A DNA stretch of 61,246 nt. Source: Planctomycetota bacterium. GTDB taxonomy: Bacteria > Planctomycetota > Planctomycetia > Gemmatales > Gemmataceae. The position numbers and the translations under genes were made by a program. Shown piece after piece: positions 27,771 to 35,554 of this stretch (positions are counted from its first letter, which is position 1; each line of letters begins with the position of its first letter). Where the stretch lies: assembly GCA_016873095.1 (NCBI GenBank), contig VGYC01000017.1:1-61246 (forward strand). The letters run 5' to 3'. Under the pieces are notes generated by a model. It was given only the letters and a program-made list of their open reading frames with translations, did not search any database and was not told the origin of the DNA.

Positions 27771-28634
27771 ATGGCAAGCGTGCTGGAGCGCGAGGAGTAC
27801 ATCGAGCAGGCCTACTTCTTTCGGGTGCTGCGCGAGCGCCTGGCCGCCAACCTGGCCACGCAGGACATCTTGCAGCACGTGCATCAGGAAATCCTGTCGA
27901 TCACGCGGCTACCCTGGGCGATCCAGTTTCTCGCGGCGGAGTTGAAGCATACCGGCAACCTGGCGTCGGGCTTCGCACGGCTGCCGCACTACTTCACTCC
28001 CTTTCAAGGCTTCGTGGTCGAGCAGGCCGAGGCGGAGGGACTGCGCTTCAGCATGGAGACGGCGCTGGTGGTGCTGGAGCGCGAGGCGGCGTACAAGGCG
28101 GGGCCGCTGACCCCGGCCGGGCTTTTCGTCTACCAGTTCGAGGCCCTGAGTCGCAATCGCCTCGGCTATCAGCGCGGGCTGGAGTGCATGCGCGCCGATC
28201 CTTTCTATGACCCGGCCTGGCAGGGATTCCTCGACATGGTGCGGACACAGCTTGGCGTCGTCGATTTCGGCGACCTGGTGTTCGTCCGATCCGAGTTCTA
28301 CGTGACGGATCAGCGGCGACGGCAGCCCGACTACGAGCCGCCGGTAGCACCGCTCTTCGGCGAGAAGGAGGGTAAGATCGCCCGCGCCAACCTCGGCCGC
28401 GATCCGCTATACCTGTTCGCCGCACTGCAACGGCAGCTGAACTATCCCGAAGTGCCACGACCGCGCGCGCCCGACGATCCCGCCGCCAAGCTGGCCGCGC
28501 TGCAGACCAAGGTCCGCGAACTGGAACAACGCGTCAAGCTCGTCGAGGGCGAGTTGCGCGGCAAGGTGGATCTGACGCCGTTCCTCGCAAAGCAGGACTT
28601 CCCGCCCGACGAGGACGATCGAGTGACGAAGTGA
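27771..28634 (+). CDS. Conserved-looking protein of unknown function with C-terminal coiled coil
   Basis: A 287-residue soluble protein starting MASVLEREEYIEQAYFFRVLRERL, largely helical. It holds FRVLRERLAANLATQDILQHVHQEIL, GFARLPHYFTPFQGFVVEQAE and GPLTPAGLFVYQFEALSRNRLGYQRG (in parts). A Pro-rich spacer leads to a coiled coil, KLAALQTKVRELEQRVKLVEGEL. No family name known to me. No clear ribosome site. Convergent with the propeller gene, the stops 3 bases apart. Confidence 0.72.
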   Translation: MASVLEREEYIEQAYFFRVLRERLAANLATQDILQHVHQEILSITRLPWAIQFLAAELKHTGNLASGFARLPHYFTPFQGFVVEQAEAEGLRFSMETALVVLEREAAYKAGPLTPAGLFVYQFEALSRNRLGYQRGLECMRADPFYDPAWQGFLDMVRTQLGVVDFGDLVFVRSEFYVTDQRRRQPDYEPPVAPLFGEKEGKIARANLGRDPLYLFAALQRQLNYPEVPRPRAPDDPAAKLAALQTKVRELEQRVKLVEGELRGKVDLTPFLAKQDFPPDEDDRVTK

Positions 28635-28637
28635 CCA

Positions 28638-29951
28638 TCACTTCGCGCCGATGCAGTAGAGATGCGCTTGCGAGCGCAGATAGAGCCGGCCATTGACGAT
28701 GGCGGGCGACGCGGCGAAGTCCAGCGAACGGTTGTCGCCGAGCACGTTGCGGCCGAATTCCTTGTACGCGGCACCAGGCTCGAGCACGACCGTTTCACCA
28801 GTATCGAGCAAGAAAATCAGTTTGCCGCGGACGGCGACCGGCGACGCCAGCACCAGCGCCTGCGGCGACAGTCGTTTGCTGTACACCGTCTTGCCGGACC
28901 TGGCGTCGAAGCATGTCAGCACCGCGCGGTTGTCCACTGCGTAGAGATGGTTTTGCCAGAGAATGGGGGACGCCACGTCGCGGCCCTTGCGGCGGATTTC
29001 CCAGAGACGGTGACTCGGCCAGGCATCACCGCTGCCGCCGGGGCGAATGGCCTGGATCGGTCCCGGACGGCCGGAGAACGCGATCAGCGCGTCCCGGTCG
29101 CCGACGGGCATCGGCTCGCCGAACTTGCCTTGCCCCTTGTCCGCCGAGCGCCGGCAATACCAGAGTTCCTTGCCGGTCCCGGGATCATACGCCCACAAGC
29201 CGTCGGGGCCGTTGAGCACCATTTCACTCTTGCCGGCGGCGCTCGAGACGAGTCGCGGCGTGCTGAAGCCGCGTCCCTGGTTGCGTGGCGTGGACCAGCG
29301 GACCTTGCCGGTGCGCTTATCAAGTGCCACCAGCGACATCGGAGCGGCCATCGCTCCTTTTTCATCGGAGCGCAGCCCGGCCTCGCCGTCGTTGTCGCAG
29401 TTCTGGATAACAAGATCGTCGAACAAGAATGGCGAGGCCGCCGACCCCCAGCCGGTCGCGCTGGTGAACACGCCGAACGAGTGCTTCCAGAGTTGCTTGC
29501 CCTCCATGTCATGGCAAAACAGCCCGGGCGTGCCGAAGAATGCATAGACGCGCTCGCCGTCGGTGACACACGACGCCGACGCGTAACCGTTCCACGGATG
29601 CGTCTTGCCCGCCGGCACACCCCTGGAAACGAGTCGCTGCCAGAGCAACTTGCCGTCGTGCGCGTCGATGCAGCGCAGGAAGCGTTGCGAGCCGTCGGGG
29701 CTAGCCGAAGTGAGGAAGATGCGCCGACCCCAGACAATCGGCGTCGAGTTGCCGCGGCCTGGCAGTGGCGTCGTCCAGAGGAGGTTTTGCTTGTCGCTCC
29801 AGCGCAGCGGCACGCGCTGATCATCGGAGTAGCCCTGGCCGCTCGGGCCCCGCCAGGAGGACCAGCTGGCTTGTGACGGGCCATCACCTGTCGAGGCTGT
29901 CGAAAGCATGAAAAGGACGGCAATCGTGATCCGGCGTGAATAGCGCGGCAT
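28638..29951 (-). CDS. Exported PQQ-like beta-propeller protein
   Basis: A 437-residue protein with a signal peptide (RRITIAVLFMLSTASTG) and an eight-bladed-type propeller. Recurring WxxxG blades include ASWSSWRGPSGQGYS, LLWTTPLPGRGNSTPIVWG, LRCIDAHDGKLLWQRLVSRG, LVALDKRTGKVRWSTPRNQG, LWAYDPGTGKELWYCRR and LTCFDARSGKTVYSKRL. Such outer-membrane-side or periplasmic propellers are numerous in planctomycetes and rarely bind PQQ. The frame extends about 250 codons upstream of this ATG, but that part has no protein character. Confidence 0.85.
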   Translation of the reverse strand: MPRYSRRITIAVLFMLSTASTGDGPSQASWSSWRGPSGQGYSDDQRVPLRWSDKQNLLWTTPLPGRGNSTPIVWGRRIFLTSASPDGSQRFLRCIDAHDGKLLWQRLVSRGVPAGKTHPWNGYASASCVTDGERVYAFFGTPGLFCHDMEGKQLWKHSFGVFTSATGWGSAASPFLFDDLVIQNCDNDGEAGLRSDEKGAMAAPMSLVALDKRTGKVRWSTPRNQGRGFSTPRLVSSAAGKSEMVLNGPDGLWAYDPGTGKELWYCRRSADKGQGKFGEPMPVGDRDALIAFSGRPGPIQAIRPGGSGDAWPSHRLWEIRRKGRDVASPILWQNHLYAVDNRAVLTCFDARSGKTVYSKRLSPQALVLASPVAVRGKLIFLLDTGETVVLEPGAAYKEFGRNVLGDNRSLDFAASPAIVNGRLYLRSQAHLYCIGAK

Positions 29952-30341
29952 GTTGCACTCCAAGGCGAGAACTTCGTGCCATGATACCAGCACCTTCCTG
30001 CAACGGCGAGCCATTGCCACGGCAATGCATGCGGCGAGTCGTGACAGACAGGCGTGTCCAAGCGTAGCTTGGCGGCTTCGCGCGCGATCGCACGCGATAA
30101 CCATCGAGCGCCATGCTCTGTGTCTCTGCGATTGTGATTGGTTCACAGAGACAAAGCGTGGCAGAGCGAAAACAATGCACCGCTCGTGTCCCCTCGTCTC
30201 GTAGCTCACGACGGAAGTGTCATCATGCCTGATGGTTATGGCCGATTCTGAATTCGTTGCCAAAGTCATGTCCGATTTGAGCCGCGTTTTTCGATTGTTA
30301 ATAATAGAGGATGTTCTTTGCCTGATCGAACGAGGTCGCTC
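29952..30341. other. Intergenic stretch, no gene seen
   Basis: About 390 bases between the divergent propeller and small-protein genes. The last 100 bases are AT-rich (TTGTTAATAATAGAGG just before 30318) and probably carry the promoter for the cluster that follows. No repeat or gene found. Confidence 0.4.
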
Positions 30342-30689
30342 ATGAGGAAAGCAGCAGACACGGTCCGTACAGCGCCGCGCTGGCATTGCCAGTCCCGAGA
30401 ATTGTTCATCGGCGCGGTGAAGATCCTTGACTTTCGCCGCCGGCGCGCGCCGAATCAGGAACTGCTGCTGACAGCCCTTGAAGAAACCGGCTGGACCAAT
30501 CCGCTGGATAACCCGTTGCCGGGCAATGGCCGAAAAGCGCACGAGCGCTTGCGCAACGCCGTCAAGAAGCTCAACCGCAAGCAGCAGGCCATCGTGTTTC
30601 ACCTGGACGGGACCGGGACCGCGATTCGCTGGGAGCTCTGTTCGAGCGAACCCACATCGAACCCACATCGAACCCAGCGCGGCTCTTGA
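30342..30689 (+). CDS. Small basic protein of unknown function
   Basis: A 115-residue protein beginning MRKAADTVRTAPRWH. It contains ILDFRRRRAPNQELLLTALEETGW and KAHERLRNAVKKLNRKQQAIVFHLDGTGTAIRWE, an alpha-helical then beta layout reminiscent of small winged-helix-like proteins in planctomycetes (my impression only). The last codons come from three near repeats of GAACCCACATC. AGG lies 7 bases before the ATG; an upstream TTG at 30318 is less likely. It precedes the Cys-rich gene by 90 bases on the same strand and could be a regulator. Confidence 0.6.
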   Translation: MRKAADTVRTAPRWHCQSRELFIGAVKILDFRRRRAPNQELLLTALEETGWTNPLDNPLPGNGRKAHERLRNAVKKLNRKQQAIVFHLDGTGTAIRWELCSSEPTSNPHRTQRGS

Positions 30690-30779
30690 CACGCTAGCGC
30701 GCCCAAGCGACAATCACATTCACACTTTTGAGAGTATTGTCGTCGTCAATGCAGCACACACAGGAGATGAAAGGAGTTC

Positions 30780-31037
30780 ATGATGTTGGGTTCCAATTCG
30801 CTAGCCTCGCGGTTCTTCATGTCATTGGCATTGGCTTTTTTTCTTCTCGGAATCCTTTGTGCGCCACACGAAGCTCGAGCCGACACCGGTTTTGGTGAGA
30901 CTTGTACGAACAATTGCAAGAGTTCTTGTTCGGATCCATATTCGTCGCAATGTCAGAAGTGTTTGTGGGACTGCTACTATGACTGCTGCGCGCCCTTGTG
31001 CCCGGATTGCGCCATGAACCCAAGCTCACAAGCTTGA
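30780..31037 (+). CDS. Cys-rich exported small protein, frame interrupted by an in-frame UGA
   Basis: The first 85 codons encode a signal peptide (FFMSLALAFFLLGILCAPHEARA) and a mature segment with ten cysteines: CTNNCKSSCSD, SSQCQKCLWDCYYDCCAP and LCPDC. The TGA at 31035-31037 is followed in the same frame by 68 more codons to 31244, with twelve further cysteines (CKSDC, GCQFCSNC, CEGLC, CAMHCKC, CGC). A nonsense mutation, two separate products, readthrough or Sec insertion are all possible; no strong SECIS hairpin was found. AAGGAG precedes two adjacent ATGs (30780, 30783). The next gene starts at 31268. Feature end follows the first stop. Confidence 0.62.
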   Translation: MMLGSNSLASRFFMSLALAFFLLGILCAPHEARADTGFGETCTNNCKSSCSDPYSSQCQKCLWDCYYDCCAPLCPDCAMNPSSQA

Positions 31038-31244
31038 TTGGACTGCAAATCGGACTGCGCAGACACACAGCTGGCATCATCTCGGAAGGGTTGCCAGTTT
31101 TGCAGCAACTGCGTCCTCAACTTCAAGACGGCCACCTGCGAGGGGCTTTGCGATAACACAACAGCATGTGCCATGCACTGCAAATGCGCTGACCTTACGC
31201 CCAAGCAACTCTTGCCGACGTGCGGATGCATCCCCAACTTTTGA
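31038..31244 (+). pseudogene. In-frame continuation of the Cys-rich protein after the UGA
   Basis: 68 codons, same frame as 30780-31037, with twelve cysteines in CxxC and CxC spacing. It could be translated only by readthrough or from the TTG directly after the TGA. No ribosome site of its own is visible. The matching Cys-rich character on both sides of the stop argues that the ancestor was one protein of about 153 codons. Confidence 0.5.
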
Positions 31245-31267
31245 GCCCACACGGCAGGGAGTACTCC

Positions 31268-32293
31268 GTGAAGTCGAAGACCAACATGTGGCTCACACCG
31301 TTCGCGCTTTCGCTTAGCGCGCTGTTAGTACGCGCGCAATCACCAGTGGACTGGAAGGCGGAACTCGTGCGCCAAATCCCTGAGAAATGGGACGCCTTCA
31401 AGAAGTTTGCCAGGAGCCTGCAAGGCACCATAACGGCACGCAACCATTCGAACCTCGGCGGAAGCCATCTGGACACAACGATCTTCGATGACATCAAGCA
31501 GAGCCAAGCATGTAGCTTGATCAAAACGAGGTCCGTCAGGAAACGGCTTGGTGATGTCCGCAAGAAGGAAGTAGCCGAGAACGAGATGGTATTTGCCGCC
31601 AACTCGAAGTACGCCTTTTCGCTCGCAAAGCGGAAAGCGGGCTGGGTGCTCGAAGACTTGTTCATGGACCCAGAGGCCAGGGTCACTCCCACCAAGCAGT
31701 CTGTCGCCGAGTACGTGCTGACTGCCATTTCGGGACATTTCAGTGTGCTGGACCAGAACCTTGCCGGCCTCATTGAAGGCGGCAAGCTGAAGGTAACCAG
31801 GGTCGTTGCTGAAAACGCGAGCAAGTCTGGCGAGGTGGCTGCCGACTTTCAATACGCAGGCGGTCCACGCAATTTGCCGCAAGTGTCGGGCCGGATGCTT
31901 CTCAGCCCTGAAAACCTGTGGTGTGTCCTGGGGTTTGATTCGTTCTTCGAGACGGACGGAACCAAGACCATTCTCCGCGCAACAAACGAGTTCAAGACCT
32001 ACCATGACGTTTACCACGTTCCTGTGCGCACGTCGTTTGCATGGATCAAGCAAACGCGAGAAGGGGAGACGCCCGTCCGAAAAGTCACGGTCGAACTCGA
32101 TCTTCGGGAGGATGCCAGCGCTCCCGAATCTGACTTCACGCTTTCGGCCTTTGGCTTGCCCGAGCCACAGGGTTTTACGTGGCCGACGCCCACTCGCTGG
32201 TACCTCTGGTTTATCGTGGCTGCAATGATTGCCGCCGGTATCGGACTGGCATTGCGCCGGGCTCGAAGGTTCCAGAACCACGGATCACACTGA
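31268..32293 (+). CDS. Exported protein with C-terminal membrane helix, partner of DUF1573-like protein
   Basis: A 341-residue protein. The signal peptide is MWLTPFALSLSALLVRAQ after a short N-terminus. A large extracytoplasmic domain (FARSLQGTITARNHSN, AANSKYAFSLAKRKAGWVLEDLF) follows, then a C-terminal helix (YLWFIVAAMIAAGIGLAL) and a basic tail. The layout resembles 24877-26001. The GTG start has GGGAG 6 bases upstream; the frame runs 16 codons further without support. The last codons (QNHGSH and stop) are the left end of repeat F, so the natural C-terminus was probably altered by that element. Confidence 0.65.
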   Translation: MKSKTNMWLTPFALSLSALLVRAQSPVDWKAELVRQIPEKWDAFKKFARSLQGTITARNHSNLGGSHLDTTIFDDIKQSQACSLIKTRSVRKRLGDVRKKEVAENEMVFAANSKYAFSLAKRKAGWVLEDLFMDPEARVTPTKQSVAEYVLTAISGHFSVLDQNLAGLIEGGKLKVTRVVAENASKSGEVAADFQYAGGPRNLPQVSGRMLLSPENLWCVLGFDSFFETDGTKTILRATNEFKTYHDVYHVPVRTSFAWIKQTREGETPVRKVTVELDLREDASAPESDFTLSAFGLPEPQGFTWPTPTRWYLWFIVAAMIAAGIGLALRRARRFQNHGSH

Positions 32294-32400
32294 TGCTCAC
32301 GGATATAGAATCAGAATTCACACGTATTCTCTCACGAGGATAGCTCGACGCTGGCATAAGCTGTTTCCGATCCGTGGTATCCGTGCAATCCGTGGTGTGT
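32276..32400. repeat. Inverted repeat family F at the end of a gene
   Basis: AACCACGGATCACACTGATG on the left and ATCCGTGGTATCCGTGCAAT then CCGTGGTGTG on the right, with CCACGGAT against ATCCGTGG units, about 125 bases overall. This kind of element with repeated ATCCGTGG units is dispersed in many bacterial genomes (my recollection). It overlaps the last six codons and stop of the gene at 31268-32293. Confidence 0.65.
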
Positions 32401-32522
32401 TGTTCTTGATCCTTTTAGGCGCCTCGCCGCCCGGAGAATTCTGAGATTTCCGTTGTCAGCCAGGCTGGAAGCGCGGATAATCAACACGTGATTCCCAGCG
32501 GTGATTGCCAGAGGTGATTGCC

Positions 32523-32948
32523 ATGCCCTATCGATTGCTGTCCAACCTGTTCCTGCTTGGCGGCATCGCGTTCCTTGGACTGGCGGCGTATGATTATTTC
32601 GCGCCGCCGCCCGAATCGCAGCTACACGTCGAGCAAGCCGACCTGGAGTTCCCCGACCTGCCCGCCGGGTGCGACAACACGGTCGTGTTTCACCTGGACA
32701 ATCGGTCGGGCCGGCCGATGCGCGTGCTGGGCCTGACAGGCTGCTGAAGCCAGAATTGCCGCTTCGGTCTGAAGCGACCCGAAAACTTGACCAGCCTGCC
32801 GCCCGGTCCAGTGGAGTTGCCGTTCAGCCTGGTCACCGGCAGCGCGGGACCGTTCAGTTCGCAATTCCATGTCTTCGTTGACGACGGTGGCACGCGCGAG
32901 ATCGTCCTATCGGTGAGCGGCACCGTGGCGGGGATTGCGAAACGCTGA
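32523..32948 (+). CDS. Candidate selenoprotein, small membrane-anchored DUF1573-like protein with Sec at UGA codon 75
   Basis: The frame from ATG 32523 to TGA 32946-32948 is 141 codons, with an internal TGA at 32745-32747 as codon 75. N-terminal membrane helix (NLFLLGGIAFLGLAAYDYF). DUF1573-like core: ADLEFPDLPAG, VVFHLDNRSGRPMRVLGLTGC, then codon 75, SQNC, and after it LTSLPPGPVELPFSLV and REIVLSVSGTV. Protein character continues across the UGA to the family's natural end. Cys74 precedes the UGA and Cys79 follows. Twelve bases later CGCTTC-GGTCT-GAAGCG is a perfect SECIS-like hairpin. Homologous layout at 23594-24664 has two Cys here (SCPC). GAGG lies 8 bases before the ATG. If the UGA is a stop, the product is a truncated 74-residue protein; a nonsense mutation remains the alternative. 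Confidence 0.7.
32760..32776 (+). promoter_or_regulatory. SECIS-like hairpin downstream of the in-frame UGA
   Basis: CGCTTC (32760-32765) pairs perfectly with GAAGCG (32771-32776), closing a GGTCT loop (32766-32770). Eighteen bases lie between the UGA and the loop. From memory, E. coli fdhF has a loop containing GGUCU with the same 18-base spacing, and its SelB-binding upper stem is of this size. The bases also encode the protein. Sequence and pairing are seen; function is inferred. Confidence 0.65.
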
Positions 32949-33033
32949 TCGCCCGGCACGCTGGCCAAAGGGTCGTTGAACTGGGTACGACGACGGGGGC
33001 GCAGGCTGTCGGGTTCTGTCCGGCGCTGTCAGA

Positions 33034-34263
33034 TCAATTGCCGAGCAGTCGTCCGAGCTTTTCGTTGAGCTGTTCGTCGGCGGCTGGGGACCAGATGAAC
33101 TCGGGGGGCGGCTTGAAGCCGCCCTCCGCCGAGAAACTGGCCGTCGGCGCCGGCGTCATCGGCAGAATCCCCAGGACGCGGTTCTTGGCACGCAGCTCGA
33201 AGCCGGTCACTTCCGTCAGGTCGTCGATGCTCAGCGTGCCCGGGGCGAACGGCGTCGGCCCGTCGGTGATCAGCATCTCTTGCTCGAACAAGAGCGGCGC
33301 CTGCACCGAGCCGTGCACCTGAGCGCGGACTTGCAGATCGCACAGTCCGGCCATGCCCAGCTCGCGGCTGCAGACCAGAAAGCACGGGCCGACGCGGCAG
33401 GCCTGCTCCGGTGAAGGTAGTTGTCGCAGCAGCCGCACCTGGCCACGGGCGTCTTGACAGATGAAGCGCGCTTCCGAGATGCGCAGCGAGCGCAGGAAAT
33501 GCGGCCGCGAGATGGCGCAGATGCGCTGGCTGGCCAGCGGTTGATTGCCAAGCAGCCAGGTGGCCTGCCAGGCGCCGATGCGCCGCGGCCTGGGCGGCAC
33601 CACGGTGATCACCGCCTGCCTGCCGCGCAGCTGCGAGCTGGTCAACTGCACCGGCACGTCGTGGGTCTGTCCTCTGCCCTCGGCACGCAGCTCGACGCGC
33701 AGCCCCAGGTCCAGGATGGGCGCCAGGCTCGTCGGGGCCGACAGGATGGCCGTGACGATCAAGCCCTGGCATTGCGTGGAGACAAAAGTCTGACAGGCCA
33801 CCGCCTGCTCGCCGAGCTGGGCGCTCAAGGTAGGCATCTGCAAGTTCAGCTGCCGGCAAAATTCGTCGCGCGTGAGGATGGGCAGCGTCATCTGTCCCAG
33901 GGAACGAGTCTTCCAGAGCACCTCGGCGGTCGTGCTCCTCGGCGGCACCGGGATCCGGAACGTGAGCCGGGTGCGCTGGCCCTGCGGCTCCGCCTGCAGG
34001 CCGTCGACTTGATGAACCTGTCCGCCCTTGATGCTGAGGGTGAAATCCTTCTTCTGGCGAGAAGTGCCGGGCGGCTGGCGGACCAGGGCTTCGACGATCA
34101 CCGTCTCGGCATTCCAGGGAATGGCCTGGTTGTCCAGCAGCAGGCCGGCCTTCTCGCAGCGGAAGTGCATCGCCTGCGGCTGTGGGCCGATCCGGGGTGT
34201 GGGCCAAAGTTCATGCATTGCCCGGGTTGCCCAGTCGAGCCAGTGCTTGATCGAGGGCCACAT
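33034..34263 (-). CDS. Unknown 409-residue protein, last gene of the E1/E2-like module
   Basis: A mostly beta protein starting MWPSIKHWLDWATRAMHELW, with no signal peptide or membrane segment. Segments such as FRIPVPPRSTTAEVLWKTRSLGQ, LILTRDEFCRQLNLQMPTL and HFLRSLRISEARFICQDARGQ (in parts), plus several Cys, are visible; no named domain. It may be a substrate, sensor or effector of the conjugation-like genes upstream. GGAGG lies 6 bases before the ATG and the gene overlaps the E1-like stop by 53 bases, so coupling is likely. The frame extends 14 codons further without support. Confidence 0.7.
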   Translation of the reverse strand: MWPSIKHWLDWATRAMHELWPTPRIGPQPQAMHFRCEKAGLLLDNQAIPWNAETVIVEALVRQPPGTSRQKKDFTLSIKGGQVHQVDGLQAEPQGQRTRLTFRIPVPPRSTTAEVLWKTRSLGQMTLPILTRDEFCRQLNLQMPTLSAQLGEQAVACQTFVSTQCQGLIVTAILSAPTSLAPILDLGLRVELRAEGRGQTHDVPVQLTSSQLRGRQAVITVVPPRPRRIGAWQATWLLGNQPLASQRICAISRPHFLRSLRISEARFICQDARGQVRLLRQLPSPEQACRVGPCFLVCSRELGMAGLCDLQVRAQVHGSVQAPLLFEQEMLITDGPTPFAPGTLSIDDLTEVTGFELRAKNRVLGILPMTPAPTASFSAEGGFKPPPEFIWSPAADEQLNEKLGRLLGN

Positions 34264-35068
34264 CGAGGTCCTCCGGCGCGCTGGTCGCGCCGTGGGTGCC
34301 ACCACTGGTAGTTCCGTCCTGGCCCGGCCGGCACATCAAGCATTCCGCCGACCGAGTTATCCGAAAGCGAAACGGTCGATACGCCTCATCGAAGACGTCG
34401 CGCACGCGCTGCATCGTCAAGAGCAGGCTCGTGAAGCCTGGGTTGAATGCCGCGCGGTCCGCCAGCAACTCCAGCGTCAGGTGGGCGTGCAATGCAGCGA
34501 TGACGGCGATCGACGCCTTGCTGGCCGGAATTGTCACCTCCGGCGTCGCACCGCCCGGTTGCGAATAATCAGGCGTCGCCGGCTTGTCCACCGTCACCGA
34601 GCGCTGCAGGTGACTGGCCACGCAGCCGTAACACGGACCGCCGGGCACGAACCAGTGCACGAAGCCGCCGATGCCGCCGCTGAGAACCTCGCCCAGCGTC
34701 CAGGGAACGCGATGCCTGCGCATCAAGCCATCCCAGTGCAGCTTGGCCTGCTCGTTGTCGGCGGCGCAGATGCCGATGTCGGCAGTCGCACAGGCGGTGT
34801 CGATGTCCGCGGCATGAGCCGGATCGAGCAGGTCGCTGTTCAACACACGCACGTCAAGTTCCGGACGAATCTGTTTCAGCCACTGCTCCGCGAGTTCCGC
34901 CTTGGGTTCACCGATGCCGCTGGGCGGAAAGAGATGGCGGACGACGTTGTGCGGCTTGTAGATGTCCGGCTCGATGAGCGTGACCTGGTGGATGCGAGGA
35001 TCACGGCAAACCAGGTCAAGGACCGGCATCCCGCCGCTGCCCGCGCCAACCTGGATGAGATGCGCCAT
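34211..35068 (-). CDS. ThiF/E1-like adenylyltransferase
   Basis: A 285-residue E1-like protein. The ATP-binding loop GAGSGG is at 8-13, an EPDIYKPHNVVRHLF stretch (33-47) holds the arginine finger R44, K57 lies in GEPKAELA, and AADNEQAK (102-109) carries the conserved Asp. The zinc-type pairs CYGC (146-149) and CLMC (243-246) are present. In this superfamily the enzyme adenylates the C-terminus of a ubiquitin-like or peptide substrate. A catalytic Cys cannot be assigned. It follows the E2-like gene by about 57 bases. No CD-NTase or ThiS/MoaD gene is present. Confidence 0.88.
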   Translation of the reverse strand: MAHLIQVGAGSGGMPVLDLVCRDPRIHQVTLIEPDIYKPHNVVRHLFPPSGIGEPKAELAEQWLKQIRPELDVRVLNSDLLDPAHAADIDTACATADIGICAADNEQAKLHWDGLMRRHRVPWTLGEVLSGGIGGFVHWFVPGGPCYGCVASHLQRSVTVDKPATPDYSQPGGATPEVTIPASKASIAVIAALHAHLTLELLADRAAFNPGFTSLLLTMQRVRDVFDEAYRPFRFRITRSAECLMCRPGQDGTTSGGTHGATSAPEDLDVALDQALARLGNPGNA

Positions 35069-35125
35069 GGAATATACTCAAGCTGGCACGCGGCTCCGCT
35101 ACAGAAAGCGCTGCGGAACGGCGGA

Positions 35126-35551
35126 CTACTTGGCCTCCGGCAACGGCCATTCGCCGGTCTGATGCCAGATCTCGTAGCAGGCCAACCAGCGCCAGGCGGC
35201 CTGCACGGCAAAGACGCAGGTGAACCTGGCCGGATCCCAGCGGCTGGTGTGTCGGCTGCTGCCCTGTCTCCACAGGCACATGGTCTGGCCTTCGAGCAAA
35301 TGCGGGCAATGCCGCAACGGCGTGACCACGCGCGTCTCGGGCGGCACCGCCGGGTAGCTGGACATCAGTCGCGTCTCGAGCTGATAGATGTTGTGCGTCG
35401 GCTTGAGACGATAGCGCATCAGCAGCGAGCCGGCCTGCCGGACCAGCACAATCTTGTAGTCCGGGTCGCGGCCTTCGTTATAGCGCTCGATGACCGGGAC
35501 CTCCACGGTCAGCAAGCGCCGCTTGCCGGCCTCGCTGTCGAGTAATCCCAT
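35126..35551 (-). CDS. E2-like (UBC-fold) protein
   Basis: A 141-residue protein with an N-terminal beta region and the motif string YPAVPP, TPLRHCPHLLEGQTMCLW, then WRWLACYEIWHQTGEWP. The PPxV-type loop, the His-rich loop (H81, H84), the candidate catalytic Cys (C92) and the closing W-L-xxYExWxxTGxW signature match bacterial E2 families such as the E2 part of Cap2-like proteins. Such proteins receive a ubiquitin-like protein from an E1 and attach it to a target. The start is 3 bases after the upstream 60-residue gene. No GG-ending partner is evident. Confidence 0.82.
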   Translation of the reverse strand: MGLLDSEAGKRRLLTVEVPVIERYNEGRDPDYKIVLVRQAGSLLMRYRLKPTHNIYQLETRLMSSYPAVPPETRVVTPLRHCPHLLEGQTMCLWRQGSSRHTSRWDPARFTCVFAVQAAWRWLACYEIWHQTGEWPLPEAK

Positions 35552-35554
35552 TTT

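Noticed and set aside
28638-30713. 691-codon version of the propeller gene
   Set aside because: The extra 250 N-terminal codons have no protein character; the ATG at 29951 begins a signal peptide.
31035-31100. SECIS-like element after the Cys-rich UGA
   Set aside because: The 8-bp stem has a 15-base loop starting 39 bases after the UGA, and no GGUCU-type loop; too weak to claim Sec insertion there.
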